From: Podospora pseudoanserina
Lineage: Eukaryota > Ascomycota > Sordariomycetes > Sordariales > Podosporaceae
Length of the DNA stretch: 64,000 nt
NCBI RefSeq assembly: GCF_035222485.1
Contig: NW_026946671.1
Span: 1,178,001-1,242,000 of the forward strand
Reading direction: 5' to 3'
Part shown: in pieces, positions 1-12,500 of the stretch
How the letters are laid out: the number at the start of each line of letters is the position of its first letter
Numbering within the stretch: the first letter of the stretch is position 1
The notes under the pieces: generated by a model
Told to the model about the DNA's origin: nothing
Database searches by the model: none
The model's input: only the letters and a program-made list of their open reading frames with translations
Made by a program: the position numbers and the translations under genes

Positions 1-3000
1 CAGAAGCTAGACCGCCCAGGGCAAGGAGGACAGGCAGGGAGCCACCTCGTAATACCGAATAGGCCGTTATGTCCTTTTTGTTTTGTCTGGTCTGCAATTG
101 GGTGCTTGAGCCGGCCTAGTCGCAGTCGGATTCGGTCTTGTTGAGAATGTGACGACGTGGGGAACAGGGAAACAGGGGCCTGCAAGTCAATATACGGGGA
201 GGCCAGAGAGAGGATGGAGAGTATGGGGGGAGCATCAAGGAAAAGATGGGGCAAATAGATTGATCGCGGAGACAGGGTGACAGGCTGGTCCAAAGGATGT
301 TGTAAAGCCCACGGCGGGCCGACTGGCTCTCTAATGGCACCTATCAAGCGCCCTCTCCCCTCATTTTCCGTCATATCAAGACGAGAGCATGGGGAACTCT
401 CGTACCTCACAGCAGACAAGGTCGAGGCGGGCCACCTACCACCCCTCCTGCATGCACAAGAGACACACGTTCTTCCTTGCAGCTGAAGCAAGCCACCACA
501 CCAAGCAGTATCATGGATGCTCGTAGAGCTCTCGCGAGTGGACTGGTTCCAGGCTAGGCACTACCTACGCCGCGCACGGGCGCCCGCTCCTTCGTCCGGG
601 GTTGTACTGTAGGTGGTGTGTGTAGATATTCTTATCCCCTGTTATGATACATAGAGCGGGCAAAACGAACTGAGATGGGGGTGAGAGGGCCAGGAACCGG
701 TTCGTTCGTCTGTCGAGTCGGTGTCGGAGGGGTGGTGGGAGCAACAGCTTTCAGCGCGCGGATATAATTGTATGAGCGAGGGGCTGTCATCTTTGATCCA
801 TCCGCCAGCCTGCCATGGCAAAATTCCGAGAATACGCCGCCAGGCAATATAGGATGTACAGCATGACCGGGGTGCTTGGCTGGTGCCGTCGATTGGGTTT
901 ATCAGCGATGTGTACCTATTCTATATTATCCCCGGACTCTGTCGATACAGACCTGCTCCCTTCCGTCGTACAGGCCGTCTCTGTCTCTGTCACAACCCAG
1001 AGGCATCAAGACGTTTGTGGGGAGTGGCAGGGATGGGCCGGAAGACGGGTAATGTTGCGGGGTTCGGAGCAGGGTTCGGTTGACCAAGCCCCGAGCAAAC
1101 AGCGAGTCCCGTCGCGCCCAGAAAGTCGGGACCAGCTGGGGCCGAAGCGTCTTGACTCGTCTCTGTTGATGACCGCCGTGTCTTGGCGGGTGGCAGAAAC
1201 TCCGGTGATGCCCAGTTTCCCTTGCTTTTTTCTCGAGGATAGCTCCAGGCCGCACAATGTGTTCTGTTAGCTCAATGTCAGAGCGAACGAGCAAAAAGGA
1301 AAATACCACCTTCTGTAACACAGCGAGCGAGTGATAGCTACGGTTGACGGAAGCAATGTTCCACAAACCCTTGCTGAACTCGTGGGAAGGCGGCGTGTGG
1401 GCGTGACCTTGCCAATTTTGTGGCGCTCCATCCAACCCCACTTGGAGCAAGGCCCAAAATCAACCTCTTGCTCCTGTCAGTGTCAGTCTGTCAGATCTGT
1501 CCAAGATCACAAGCTTGGAAAGGATCATCGTCAATATTTGGTGGACCTGCATCGTCGACTACGAGTCCATATTCAATACTTACGTGACATCGACAACGAT
1601 ATACACTCTCTCACTCTGAGCGGAACAAGTCACCCCTTCGGCGGTTTTCTCGTCTCGTGCCGCCATGAATTCTCCGTAGGCATAAGAAACAATAAAGGAA
1701 GCTTCGGTGCCTTCTCTTGCAGGTCTATGCTGATGCGAGAAGCCTGGCCCATATTGGGTCGCCACCAACTCTCGTGGGAGCCATGTATCTCGAGGTAAGA
1801 TGGTCACAGCCCTCTCAACATATAATATCGATTTTAGGTTACAGCAACACACCACCTACGAAATAAATGGCAGCCAACAAATCCCTCTCTGCCTTCCAAC
1901 ACGCTTCGGATCGCGCGGGATCGCCACCAGCTGGGCTATTCACTGTAGCTATCTTTACAGTCACCCCAAATGTCAGCATCGCTCGTACTACAACAGGCAT
2001 GACTGCAGCAGTCAAGAACGAGCCCAGCCGTCCAAGCTGGGGAAGCAGGAAACATGGAGGGGGGTTACACGGCTCGATTCGATCCGTCCTTTTTCCTCCA
2101 GCTTCCGAATTGGCATTTGCTATATTGGCTTGTCAAGCCGACAATTATCCGCAGTGCAGCTCATAGCCTTCCTCCACCTCCAGGATTACTACCCCAGAGC
2201 CATCGTCTCCGCTGACACCCTCTTCCGGACCGTTACCACCTCAAATCCAGGATCAAACCGACCGCCTAGCGTTCAGGTTTGGTCTTAGCGACCTACCAAG
2301 CTCACAAGAACAGCGTTGCGTTTCTCATCGTCCTCGCAGATGCCAAGTGGCCAACCTGTCATCCAACCCAAGGTTGAGCTTCATGGTGATGACTCTGTTC
2401 ATCATTGCGACCTCGAATATTGCCCGTCATTAAAGGGCGCTTCCAACAAGCGAGTCGTCTGCGTGGTGTGTGGATGTTATCACACAGCATTATATGCTCG
2501 TGGGCACGGGATCTGCATATTAGTTTCAACGGCCCCAGCGATGATCGTGTTTCCTCACAGTCCCGTCTGCCCCCTTTGGGAAATATTGCGCTTGGTCAGT
2601 TATAGTCACGAGGGGAATGCTCTGTAGAGGTCTGGATTGAAACGTTGGGGTCACCTCTGCATCCACTTGCAGCACGACCAGGAATCGCACGCATGCTACG
2701 CCGTGTCTGCCTTCAATCTCTGCCTCTCCAAGATCCAATCGGAACCTCGGATGGTCCGCTTACGGCTCTTTGCTTCAGGACGATGCAGGCCTTCGTCTTG
2801 ATGTGTGCTGCTGCTCTCCGCCAGCCTGGATCGTCGCTCACACTACACGTCAGAAACACACCACTTTGGCGGAGTTTATCCCGCAGCTTTAGACAACGAC
2901 GGGTTCAACCGTGACAGAGTTATGGTGGATGGCTGACTAGAACAGTCCTTCGACATAGCTCGGCTGGCAAAGGCTCCTTCCTATCCAGTCATGAAATCTG

Positions 3001-4589
3001 GGGGCGGGCGGAAGTATTTTGATGAAGAGAAAACGGGATAAATTCGAACAGGCTGTTTCAAAGGACTCATTTCACATCTAGGGCAACCGTTGTACAATTC
3101 CAAGCCTTTACCTCTTCCCTCACCGAACGCAAAAACCACTAGCATTACCAGATCAACCCAAATTTGATCGTCCCTGAGGTAATCTCTTCAGCGCCACGCA
3201 TATATGAAAAACAAGCACTCCCTTCATTTCCTTTCTTCTTCTTCTCTACCTGCCCAACTTACATCTTGGTACATACATACACTTACAGAAAGGTCTTGGC
3301 TTGCCGTTGTGTTGACTCCCAACCAATCGGGTATTTAGAGGTTGTATTTCGGGGGCAACTTCGGCTCGGTTCATCGTACCGATCATGATTGCTTTCCCTC
3401 TGATGGAGAAGTTCGCTTGATGCCTTTCCCGCTTGTCAATTCTTTTTGGTTTACATTCATCAAGATCGCGGTAGGCACCCTGGCGGTCAAGGAAAGACAT
3501 GGGGGACAGGACAGGCAGGGTGTTATTCCTTGGTCTCACGGACCATCATGCTTGATTTGATGGCTTGAATAGAGTGGATTGGGACGAGGTAGAAGCCCGA
3601 TTTGGGTTTCCGGGCGGGGTGCAAGGCATCACTGACAGTGTAGTCGGTCCCAGTTCATCCGATTTGAGAAGACTACATGTGAAAAGAATTGCAACTCCGG
3701 TGTGTAGGAGGCCAGGAATGGTTCTGACAGTGTGGATACAGCTGTCATAAGATTCCTGAGTCCTTGGGTATGGCCACATAGCCATTGCACTCTACAGACC
3801 GAGAGATCAAGTTCCATACCAACCTACAAGCAAATACTCTATCGATTGCTCGCGGTCATTCCCAAAAATCACAGCCCAACGCTCTTCATTTTTTCTGGGC
3901 CTTTTTATTTCGACCCTTCTTCCTCACAGCTCCCAGGTTCTGCATCCGCATGCTCCCGTTCCATCCCCACCACCGAACTCGAGGCTTTGATCAAGATGTC
4001 CCGTCCTAGATAGATACCTATCAATTTAGGCCTATCATGACTTACCAACCTTGGGATTATCACGACCAAGCCTTCCCATTCCAAGCCCAAACTAAGCTAG
4101 GAAAATAAGAGTGCGAATTTTGAAGGCAGTCAGTTGCTGCTCAAAAACAGTATTTGCCTTTGACCACTTGTGCTTGAAATGGAGTTGAAATGTAGCGAGG
4201 GATATCAACAAAAGCAACCAGAGTGTTCTCGAAAGACAATGTTTTAACCGGACAGCTTTCTTATACGTAGAAGCGTGCAAGCTGTGAACGGTATATGTAG
4301 CAGGTAGGTAGAGCCAAGAGGCCAATACCCTAGGTAGCTGACTTGATAGGTATTGTTGGCAAAGTGATATGAATTGTTGGGAGTGGCAGTCCAGTTTCTG
4401 AATAGATAACAGCACAAGGGCAACAAACACCTCCCGGTGGTTTAAATCTCAACATCGAGTCCAATACCAGTCTTCTCCTCTATATACACAAGCCAATCCA
4501 TACAAAAGAAAGCCTTATGAAAAAGCCACCAAGCAATTAAACGTCCATTCGCTATATGCACAAAACCACATCTTCCCCCCTACACACCA
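1..4589. other. gene-free stretch at left edge
   Basis: I find no supportable gene here. Several open frames of 70-174 codons occur on both strands (for example 815-1270 +, 926-1450 -, 1331-1798 +, 1800-2288 +). They overlap one another, show no recognisable domain and have no convincing exon joins, so I treat them as chance. The last ~500 bp would hold the 3' UTR of the leftward KRI1 gene. A spliced, poorly conserved gene or a long non-coding RNA cannot be excluded by eye. Confidence 0.5.
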
Positions 4590-6692
4590 TTACTCTTCAC
4601 CCTCACCATCACCCCCAGCAGCTTTCCCCTTCTTCGACCTCTTCCTCTTCTTTTTCCTCTCCCCCTCCACAATCCCATCCACCGCCACCTTCTTCTCCTG
4701 CTCCTTCTCCTCTCCACCCTCCTTCTTCTTCTCCCTCTTCTCAACTCTAACCGAATTAGCCCCACTCCCCTTCTCCTTCTTCTTACCCTTCCCCTCATCC
4801 AACAGCTTCTCAAACCCATACGTCGGCCCCGACTCCTCAAACTCCTTCCCAAAAGTATCCCTCCTCCACTGTCTCAACCTCGCCTTCTTCCCCAGCTTCT
4901 TCTTGTCCTTCTTCTTCTTCTCCGCGTCCCTAAACGAGGCCAGCTTCTTCAACCCCGCAAACTCATTCAGCGCCGCGTCCGAGGGCGCCAGAAGGATATC
5001 ACGGGCCGTGAGACCGAATGATGTGGGGGAGGTCTCGCGGTACTTGAAGGTGAACTGCTCCTTGCCCTTCTTCTCCAGCGCGCGGGGCTGGTCAATCTCC
5101 ATCTTGGTGTCGACCAAGGCTTCAATCTTGGCAAGCTCGGCCCTGGCTTGTTTCTTGGCTACCGCCTTTTCCTTCTTGAGATCCTTGGTGGTCTTGCGCT
5201 TCTTGGCTGGGCGGTCAGAGTCATCTGAATCATCAGAGTCGGAACCCTCAACTGAAGGGGCAGGCTGATCAGCCTCGAGGTCGGAAAGGGCAATAGCGGG
5301 TACTTCTTCCTCGTCTTCCTTGAAGTCAGGGATGATGTCCTTGATGTCGATATCGTCATCCCATTTGGGCTTCTTGGGCTTCTTGGAATTCTTTTTCTTC
5401 TTGCCGTCTTCGTCCTCGCTGCCAGAGGCTTCCTCCTCCTCGCTGTCGATGACCATGTCGTCGACCTCATTGTAGTAGTCATCATTGAACCGCTTCTTCA
5501 TTTCCTCCTCCCAGTCGTCATCCTCCCATGCCTTATCCAAGAACTCAACCCACTCCTCATCCGTAAGCTGCTTCCCGCTCATGCCCGCCGCCTGCTTAAT
5601 CTTCTTCAACCTCTCAGACGCCTCGTCCACCTTGAGCCTCCTGAGCCTCGCTCTTTCCGCCTCCCTCTCCTTCTTCTCAGCCTCCTTCCTCTCCTTCTCG
5701 AGAGCTCTCAGCTTTTTACGTCCAGTCAGCTCCTCCTTGCGAGCGGAGCGCGCATTGGCCAGGTTTCTCGAGTACGTCTTCAGGACCTCATTGCTCTTGG
5801 TGGGGTCTTCGAATCGCATATTATAGGCATGCTCGAACTCGTCAGCAATATCGTCCTCGGCATCCTCTTCGTCAGAGTCAAATGCTTGCCACTTGTGGTC
5901 AGGCGCCCACGCCTTGGAAGCCATGAACTTGGACAGAAACTCCTCCGGGTTCTTGTCGGCGTTCTTCACGTCCAGCTCCGTCACCTCGACGACGGCGGCT
6001 CTGGAAGGGTGGACGCCGTTGGCGGCAGGGGCGGGTTCGGCCTTTCTGACGGGCTTGATAAAGGCGTCGTCGTCGCTCCATTCCTCGTCGTCGGCGCCGG
6101 CGGCGTTGTTGATTTCGGCCATGATGGCATTCTTGAGTTCGGCCTGCTCCTGGACGTAGGTCCTGGGAACGTTGGGGTCGGCGGCGGTGGCATCATCATC
6201 TGCGCCGACGTCGCCAGCCATGTAGCGCTCGCGGTGGTAGTCGCGGAGGAACATGGGCTTTTCCTTCTTTTCCTCATCATCCTTCTTCACATCTGTGGTA
6301 GGGTCGAAAGGCTTGTAGAAGACGGCTTCCTTATCATAAATGCGCGGATCCTTGTTCTTGATAGCGGCGAGCGTGGCTGAGATTTCGGCGTCCAAGTCCT
6401 CGGTGATCAAGGCGGCTTCGTCGTCCTCGGATTCGTCGTCAGAAGAGGACTCGGACTCCTCGCCGGCGCCGTACTTTTCCTGCAGGCGGTGAAGCTCCTC
6501 TCTCTTCTTGTTGTGCTCGAAGCGGCGGGCGTATTCCTCGTTGATGTTGAGGCCGGGTGTCTGGCCACCGAGAGTAACGCCGCCATCTTCCTGGTCATCT
6601 TCGCTGCTGGAGGCAGAGTCGTCGAAAAGGGACTGCTTCTTGGGGACAATCTTGTCGCCACTCCGGGCGGTTTTCGCAGAAGCTGAGGCCAT
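4590..6692 (-). CDS. KRI1: KRI1-family ribosome biogenesis protein
   Basis: The single-exon gene encodes 700 aa. Kri1 is a nucleolar protein that works with Krr1 in 40S ribosomal subunit assembly (known for the family). The N-terminus is Ser/Asp/Glu-rich with the family phrase LNINEEYARRFEHNKKREE near residue 50. A charged coiled-coil segment follows around residues 300-370, then NDDYYNEVDD near residue 420 and WDDDIDIKDIIPDF further on. The C-terminal Kri1 block contains SFGLTARDILLAPSDAALNE and LGKKARLRQWRRDTFGKEFE. The extreme C-terminus is a Lys/Arg/Glu-rich tail, as expected of a nucleolar protein. The first ATG at 6692 opens the conserved N-terminus. It is transcribed away from the Rab5 gene across a ~1-kb shared upstream region. 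Confidence 0.93.
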   Translation of the reverse strand: MASASAKTARSGDKIVPKKQSLFDDSASSSEDDQEDGGVTLGGQTPGLNINEEYARRFEHNKKREELHRLQEKYGAGEESESSSDDESEDDEAALITEDLDAEISATLAAIKNKDPRIYDKEAVFYKPFDPTTDVKKDDEEKKEKPMFLRDYHRERYMAGDVGADDDATAADPNVPRTYVQEQAELKNAIMAEINNAAGADDEEWSDDDAFIKPVRKAEPAPAANGVHPSRAAVVEVTELDVKNADKNPEEFLSKFMASKAWAPDHKWQAFDSDEEDAEDDIADEFEHAYNMRFEDPTKSNEVLKTYSRNLANARSARKEELTGRKKLRALEKERKEAEKKEREAERARLRRLKVDEASERLKKIKQAAGMSGKQLTDEEWVEFLDKAWEDDDWEEEMKKRFNDDYYNEVDDMVIDSEEEEASGSEDEDGKKKKNSKKPKKPKWDDDIDIKDIIPDFKEDEEEVPAIALSDLEADQPAPSVEGSDSDDSDDSDRPAKKRKTTKDLKKEKAVAKKQARAELAKIEALVDTKMEIDQPRALEKKGKEQFTFKYRETSPTSFGLTARDILLAPSDAALNEFAGLKKLASFRDAEKKKKDKKKLGKKARLRQWRRDTFGKEFEESGPTYGFEKLLDEGKGKKKEKGSGANSVRVEKREKKKEGGEEKEQEKKVAVDGIVEGERKKKRKRSKKGKAAGGDGEGEE

Positions 6693-7713
6693 TTTTAGGT
6701 CAACCTTGCGATCTTTGGGCGGTCAATTCGAAAAAAGGAAAAATTTTGGAGAAGGAAGAGGGAGCTGCAAACTCCGGTGTTGAACTTTTTAGTGGGGCTA
6801 CTTAGAAGTGGAGATGGGCTCATGCACAGACCACAAGTAACGATCAGAAGACAAAGCTCCACCAGTGGCAGGGGTCACTTACACTGACACTGACTCCAAG
6901 AAGAGTTTCGATGATAGATGATATTTACATGTGATTTTACAGCATAATATTATAGGAATGGAATTGGCAAGATATTGGTAGAGGATAGAGGATGAGGAGT
7001 GGATGTCCTGGCAGCTCCCGTGTCTTTCTTACACCATCCTGGGATGCTATTTGGACTGCTATGGCTTGGAAATAGGAAAAGCAGACTCTTCTTTTCATAT
7101 CTACCTGACATGGGACGTCATGACACGCGTATAACTTCCAAGTTATTCTCAAAAGTACACAGGGTTGGCAGCTGCCTAGATCTTCATGTGTTGTTAGTTG
7201 TTACCTAAGCCTTCAGCTATAAATCACTTTTCCAGGTACCTCTATAGATTGAATGACAATGTAGAAAAGACACTGGAATTTTCTGACAATATGTTCTGGT
7301 TCTTCAGCTTTGGAAAATGTACCTGTTTAAGCTACTTGCAGTCAAATTCCATTTCATCCTGAAGCTGTCTTTGCCTCTTGGTGCCAATGTGGCACGTGCA
7401 CTGTTGGTGCGCAATCGCCTTGACGCTAAGCCTGATTTGGAGTTGGCTCGGAACTCCCATTGCCCATGCATCGCCGCCGCCGTCGTCGCATGCATCCTGG
7501 TTCCCGAACGCTGTCTACCTATCACGTCACTTCGATTCCAGCATCGAAGCCAACACCACGCAACACTTTGCAAATCCACATACGCATCTTACCATCACCA
7601 AGAGGGCCTGCCATTTCTTCTCTTCTCGCTCTGCCCTGCTTTTGTCTTTTTTTGCTTGCTGAAGCCCTCGCCGACCGGTGTTCCGATCTCTCTCCCCGCT
7701 GCAATATCCCAGA
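6693..7713. promoter_or_regulatory. divergent intergenic region, KRI1 / Rab5
   Basis: About 1 kb separates the starts of two divergently transcribed housekeeping genes, so it must contain both promoters. A CACGTG E-box-like hexamer lies near 7392. The 150 bp before the Rab5 start is pyrimidine-rich with CTTTTG and TCTCTC stretches, typical of fungal 5' leaders. No open frame here is supportable. Confidence 0.5.
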
Positions 7714-8554
7714 ATGGCCGACTCAGGTGCTCCCAAACCAAGCAGCAGCGTCAAGCTGGTGCTGCTCGGTGAAGCTGCTGTGGGAAAAGTACGTCTCTTT
7801 GCTGCCTCTAGACACCGTCAACGTTTACCCCTCCCGCTCCATCTCCATCATACGACTACTAACAAGACCTGTTCCAGTCATCTCTCGTTCTGCGGTTCGT
7901 CAATAACGATTTCCAAGAGAACAAGGAGCCAACAATAGGAGGTATGTTGATTCGGGGTACACTCTGATGTTTACAATACTGACTCCTTCTCAAATAGCTG
8001 CCTTCCTGACTCAAAAATGCAATCTACCCACACGCACCATCAAGTTCGAGATCTGGGATACCGCCGGCCAGGAAAGATTCGCCTCCCTCGCCCCCATGTA
8101 CTACCGCAACGCCCAGGCAGCGCTTGTGGTCTACGACCTGACGAAGCCCACCTCGTTGATCAAGGCGAAACACTGGGTTGCCGAGCTGCAACGGCAGGCC
8201 TCGCCCGGTATTGTCATTGCTCTCGTCGGTAACAAGCTCGATCTCACAAACGATAGTGCTGGTGGAGACGGGGAAGGGGCTGGTGCTGGTGATGGAGAGG
8301 ATGCCAGAAAGGTGACGACAGAGGAGGCCAAGTCGTATGCTGAGGAGGAGGGGCTTCTTTTCTTCGAGACCAGTGCCAAGACGGGCTACAACGTCACTGA
8401 GGTGTTCACGGCTATTGCAAATGCCATCCCTGAGACATCGCTCAAGACGGCTCGGGGTCCTGGTGCCTCTTCTGCGGCTGCTCGTACGGAGGAGCAGAGG
8501 GTCAACCTCAATGGTCCTCGGGATCCAAATGCCAAGGAGGGATGTGCTTGTTGA
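7714..8554 (+). CDS. ypt5: Rab5-type small GTPase (Ypt5/Vps21 family)
   Basis: Three exons (7714-7788, 7878-7941, 7998-8554) join in frame to 231 aa. Introns are 7789-7877 and 7942-7997, with GTACGT and GTATGT donors. Rab5 proteins control endosome fusion and early endosomal transport (known). Visible motifs are the P-loop GEAAVGKSS split by intron 1, effector segment [30 protein letters not shown], and a C-terminal Cys-Ala-Cys for double geranylgeranylation. The [19 protein letters not shown] region is diagnostic of Rab5 rather than other Rabs. An unusual ~18-residue Gly/Asp/Glu-rich insert sits between NKLDL and the following KVTTEEA helix. It lies near the hypervariable surface and should be compatible with folding. 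Confidence 0.94.
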
Positions 8555-9518
8555 TGATGGGCTGGGATGTGGAGTGGAGGGCTTTCTTTTGGTGGATGGG
8601 AGAGGGCTGCGACGGGATTTGCATTTTATGGGTACAGGAGTGTCTGGTTTCTCATTTGGGCAGGAGTAAATAGTGGCTAGGTGTTTTCTGTCGTTTTTAA
8701 TGCCATTGCGTTCCTGTATGGTGTCTTGGTGTTTGAGGGACTCGATACCCTGTGATGTCCGTATCTTTTGACAAGAGTGAACATATCGTCACAAAATCAT
8801 CCAAGACTTGAACCAATTTCATGTTGAACCAGCCTTTGTAAAGTATATTTTCTTTCGAGGCGGATTCCCATGCCTCAACGGTTGGGCCTCAGAGTGTCCT
8901 TGCTGGTGCCACTCATGAATGCCTCACAGGAAGCCACATACGCGCAGTCTTGAATGTGGCAGAAGCAAAAACAGTTTGAACATCAGCTCGAACAAGGTAG
9001 AATGACAATACTCGCAAGCAAACTCCATCAATTGCCCCTATCGTCTACATAACCATGGGGATTTCTCGTTGCCCCACTGAGTGAGTGAAGTGCAACGTTC
9101 TGGCGCTCCAATATTTAATGGTGGCCCAAGCGGCGGTGGTGCACGTGCTGCTTGAATTGGTCTCCCAAAATTTTATTGAGCCTAGATTGCGAAACGCGAC
9201 AGCAGAGCGCATCCAGCTCGACTCTCAAACCGCCATCGCTTTTGATTCAGCCTTTGAAAACGACATTCGATAGCTCATATTTTTGAGCCGTTACTTTTGG
9301 AAACAAGAAGAACCCACCGGCGTCGATTTCCCCTCCCCAAGGCCACGTCTTTCGCTGCCAGGCTACGACCGGCGACTTTTCGCTTCGCGCGTTGCCCGCT
9401 CTCGCCTCCGCAAGTGTAACGCAACATCCCCAATTTCGATGCCGGCGACACTCCACCACTCTACTTGACCCTTTTCTTGGGCGGCGGCACCGCAACTATC
9501 GCGGATTGCAGGGAAATC
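8555..9518. other. intergenic, Rab5 3' side and RING-gene promoter
   Basis: The spacer lies between two genes transcribed rightward. The first ~300 bp should hold the Rab5 3' UTR and the last few hundred the promoter and leader of the RING gene. One CACGTG lies near 9142. I see no gene, RNA or repeat. Confidence 0.5.
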
Positions 9519-12500
9519 ATGGCGGCGTCATTCACCATCACCGAGGCCCAGGCCGAGCTTATTCGGTACGTCTCTGTCCCAAGCTGCGCTCTTTTTACAA
9601 GGGATGACACTAACAAAAAGTCGCACCACACAGGTCTCTACCCCAGGAAGACATACCTGCGAAGCTCCGATGTGCTATTTGTAGCAAACTAGCTGTCAAC
9701 GCTTTCCGTTTGCCCTGCTGCGACCAGGCCATCTGCGAGGGCTGTCAGTCGACTCTGCCTACGTCGTGTCCTGTTTGCGAACACTCCCCGCTCTCGGCCG
9801 ACGATTGCAAGGCTCACAAAGCACTGCGGACGACCATTAAGGTTTTTCTTCGGACAGAGGAGAAGAAGAGGGAGTCAAATCGGCCAAAGGAGGCGACTCC
9901 CATCACTCCTGTCGATCCTAGCCCGGTTTCGGCAACTGCCCCAGTGCCACCTGAGCTGAATGAGCAATCGGCTGAGTCTGTGGCGCCTGCTGGGGATAAT
10001 CAAGAACAATCCAGCTCGGAGGCACCTGCTGCTGAAGTTTCCGTCGAGACTTCCCATGGCCAGGAAAATGGTGAAGCGGCACCTGGTCAGAATGACGAGA
10101 CTTTAGAGCATGATGGTGCTGATTCTGTAAGTTCTCTTGGACTTGTACCTCTACGGAAAACACACAGTTTGCTAACCATGATCAAGGACCAACCTTCACA
10201 TCCTGCTCCCGAGGGCGAGGGCGTAGGAGAAGCCACATCAACCGAATTGGTGAAGCAAGAAGGCACTGAAGTTGCCGAGGGCGAGGAAACTGAGGAAGTC
10301 AACGGCGAGGAGGGGGATGGAAATGAGAATGACCAAGAGCAGAATGCAGATGGTACAGCCAAGCCCATGACTGGCGGTTTCGGCATGGGCTTTGGCGGCA
10401 ACTTTGAACAAATGCCAATGATGATGGCCATGAACAACGGCTTTGGCAGTTTTCCAATGATGGGTCAGTCCAACTTTACCTGCGTGTAATCCTGCCATGT
10501 CGTGTGTAAAGTTTCTCGAATGCTAACTCTTTTCCCCAACTTTTAGGCATGCCAGGCATGAACATGGACCCGGCGATGATGATGCAAATGTGGAGCGGGG
10601 GTTTTCAAGGCATGGGCATGAACGGCATGAACATGAATATGGGCATGGGAGCAGCAGCAGCAGCAGCAGCAGCAGGGTACGGTGGCGAGGCCGATAACTG
10701 GAGCGGACAGCAATCATGGAATGTCGGCCAAGATAATTACAATCATCCAAGCGCTTCTGGCATGGGCAATGGTGATTATGGCTCGTTTAACTCTGGCTTC
10801 CAAACAGGATATAATCAAGGTAATTATGGCCACCCAAATCAGTTCAATGACTATCGCCGGAATCAGTGGGGGGGTTTTCCCCGTGGTAGAGGTCGCGGCC
10901 GCGGGTACGGGTATGGCGGCGGCGGGTATGGACGAGGAAACTTCCACAATGGGGGGTATGGGGGTGGGAATTATAATGATCAGAATTTCAACAACGGACA
11001 GCAGCAGTATCCCGGCAGTATGAACGGTCAGGGCAGCGAGTTTGGTGGCGGCGAGAATGGCGAAGGTGCTGTTGGCCCGAATGATGGTACCGTCGATGAG
11101 TTTGGGCGCTCTATTCGCGCTGATGACGGTGCTGAGGGCGCCGCTGATGGCCACCAAGACGGGGTTCCGCATCATCAGGGAGAGGGTGGTGAAGAGGGGG
11201 CACACCAAGGCGAAGAGGGCGGTCCAGCCCAGCCAGCTGATGAAGTTCTGATTAATGCACCCAAGGGTCCCAAGGCTATGTTGCGCGGTCTTCCCAACAC
11301 GAGTTACATTCACCTACAAGCTAGAGGCTGGGTGGATGACGGGAAGCCGAATACCCCCAACAGTGCGAATGGCACTGCGGCGCCTAGCCAGGCGGGCGAT
11401 CACCCCCGGTCACGTAGTAGTTCCCCGAGTGGCTCGCGGAGGGGCGGTGGTGGTGAGGATTACCATCACCATCACTCTCACAGGGATAGGGATCATGAGG
11501 CTTATCACTCTTCGAGGAGAGAGAGGGGCAAGTCTTCGAAGCACGAGGGGCAGTCGACGAGGACGCATTCACCTTCTGCGGTGGGGAGTCGGAGTGGGAG
11601 TCTCAGTCGGAGTGAGGATAGGAAGGAGAAGGAGGAGAGGCATCGGGGTGGTAGACGGCAGAGGTCGCATTCGCCTGATGGGGATAGGGAAGATGATGGG
11701 GAGGACCGCCGGCATAGGTCGCATCGCAGCAGTAGGAAGCATGATGATCGGAAGGAGAAGGATGAGCATACCCGCTCGCGCTCGGCGTCACCTCCGGCGG
11801 ATGAGTCCCGAAGATCGAGCCATCGCAGCAGCAGGAAGGATCGCGACTCGGATAAGAGACGGGATAGGGAGAAGGATCGGGATAGAGATGGGGAGCATGA
11901 GAGCAGCAGACATAAATCTAGCGGCCATCGGTCATCTCATCGGGATAGGGACTACGATAAGGATCGCAGCGGCCGAGACCGTGATAGAGAGCGGGACCGG
12001 GACCGCAATAGGGATCGTGACCGGGATAGGGATCGGGAAAGAGATAGGGATAGGGACCGTGACCGGGAGAGAGATCGTGATAGGGACAGGAAGGAGCGTC
12101 GTGATCGGGATCGGGACAGGCGGGATAGGGATAAGGAGAGACGTCATAGGAGCGGGAAGTCTACTGCTGATGGGGCTGAGGATGGGAGCTCGTCAAAGAG
12201 TAAAGGTTTGGAGATTAAGGGTGGTGGTGGTGGGTCGAAGGGTCATGGAGAGAATGCTGGTGGTGATAGCGTCGTTGGTGGGAGAAGGTCAAGTGCTGCT
12301 ACGACTGGGCCTGCGGTGCAGGATCCGCATGCTGCTGAACGGGCTGCTCGGGATAGGGAGCGGTTGCTTAAGGAGACGCGACGGATGGCGAGTTTTGCTA
12401 GTATTGCTGGATCGAAGAGGGGACGGGATAGGGATGGGGAGGGGGATGATGGGGAGAGGAGGAGGAGTAGGAGGAAGGGGAGACGGGGGGAGGTGGTGGA

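Noticed and set aside
815-2914. Series of adjacent plus-strand frames of 90-160 codons
   Set aside because: I considered a decayed or spliced gene, but consecutive frames share no domain, and donor/branch/acceptor combinations joining them were not convincing.
2940-2985. tRNA A-box-like TAGCTCGGCTGG
   Set aside because: No matching B box or cloverleaf downstream; no other tRNA candidate in the window survived inspection.
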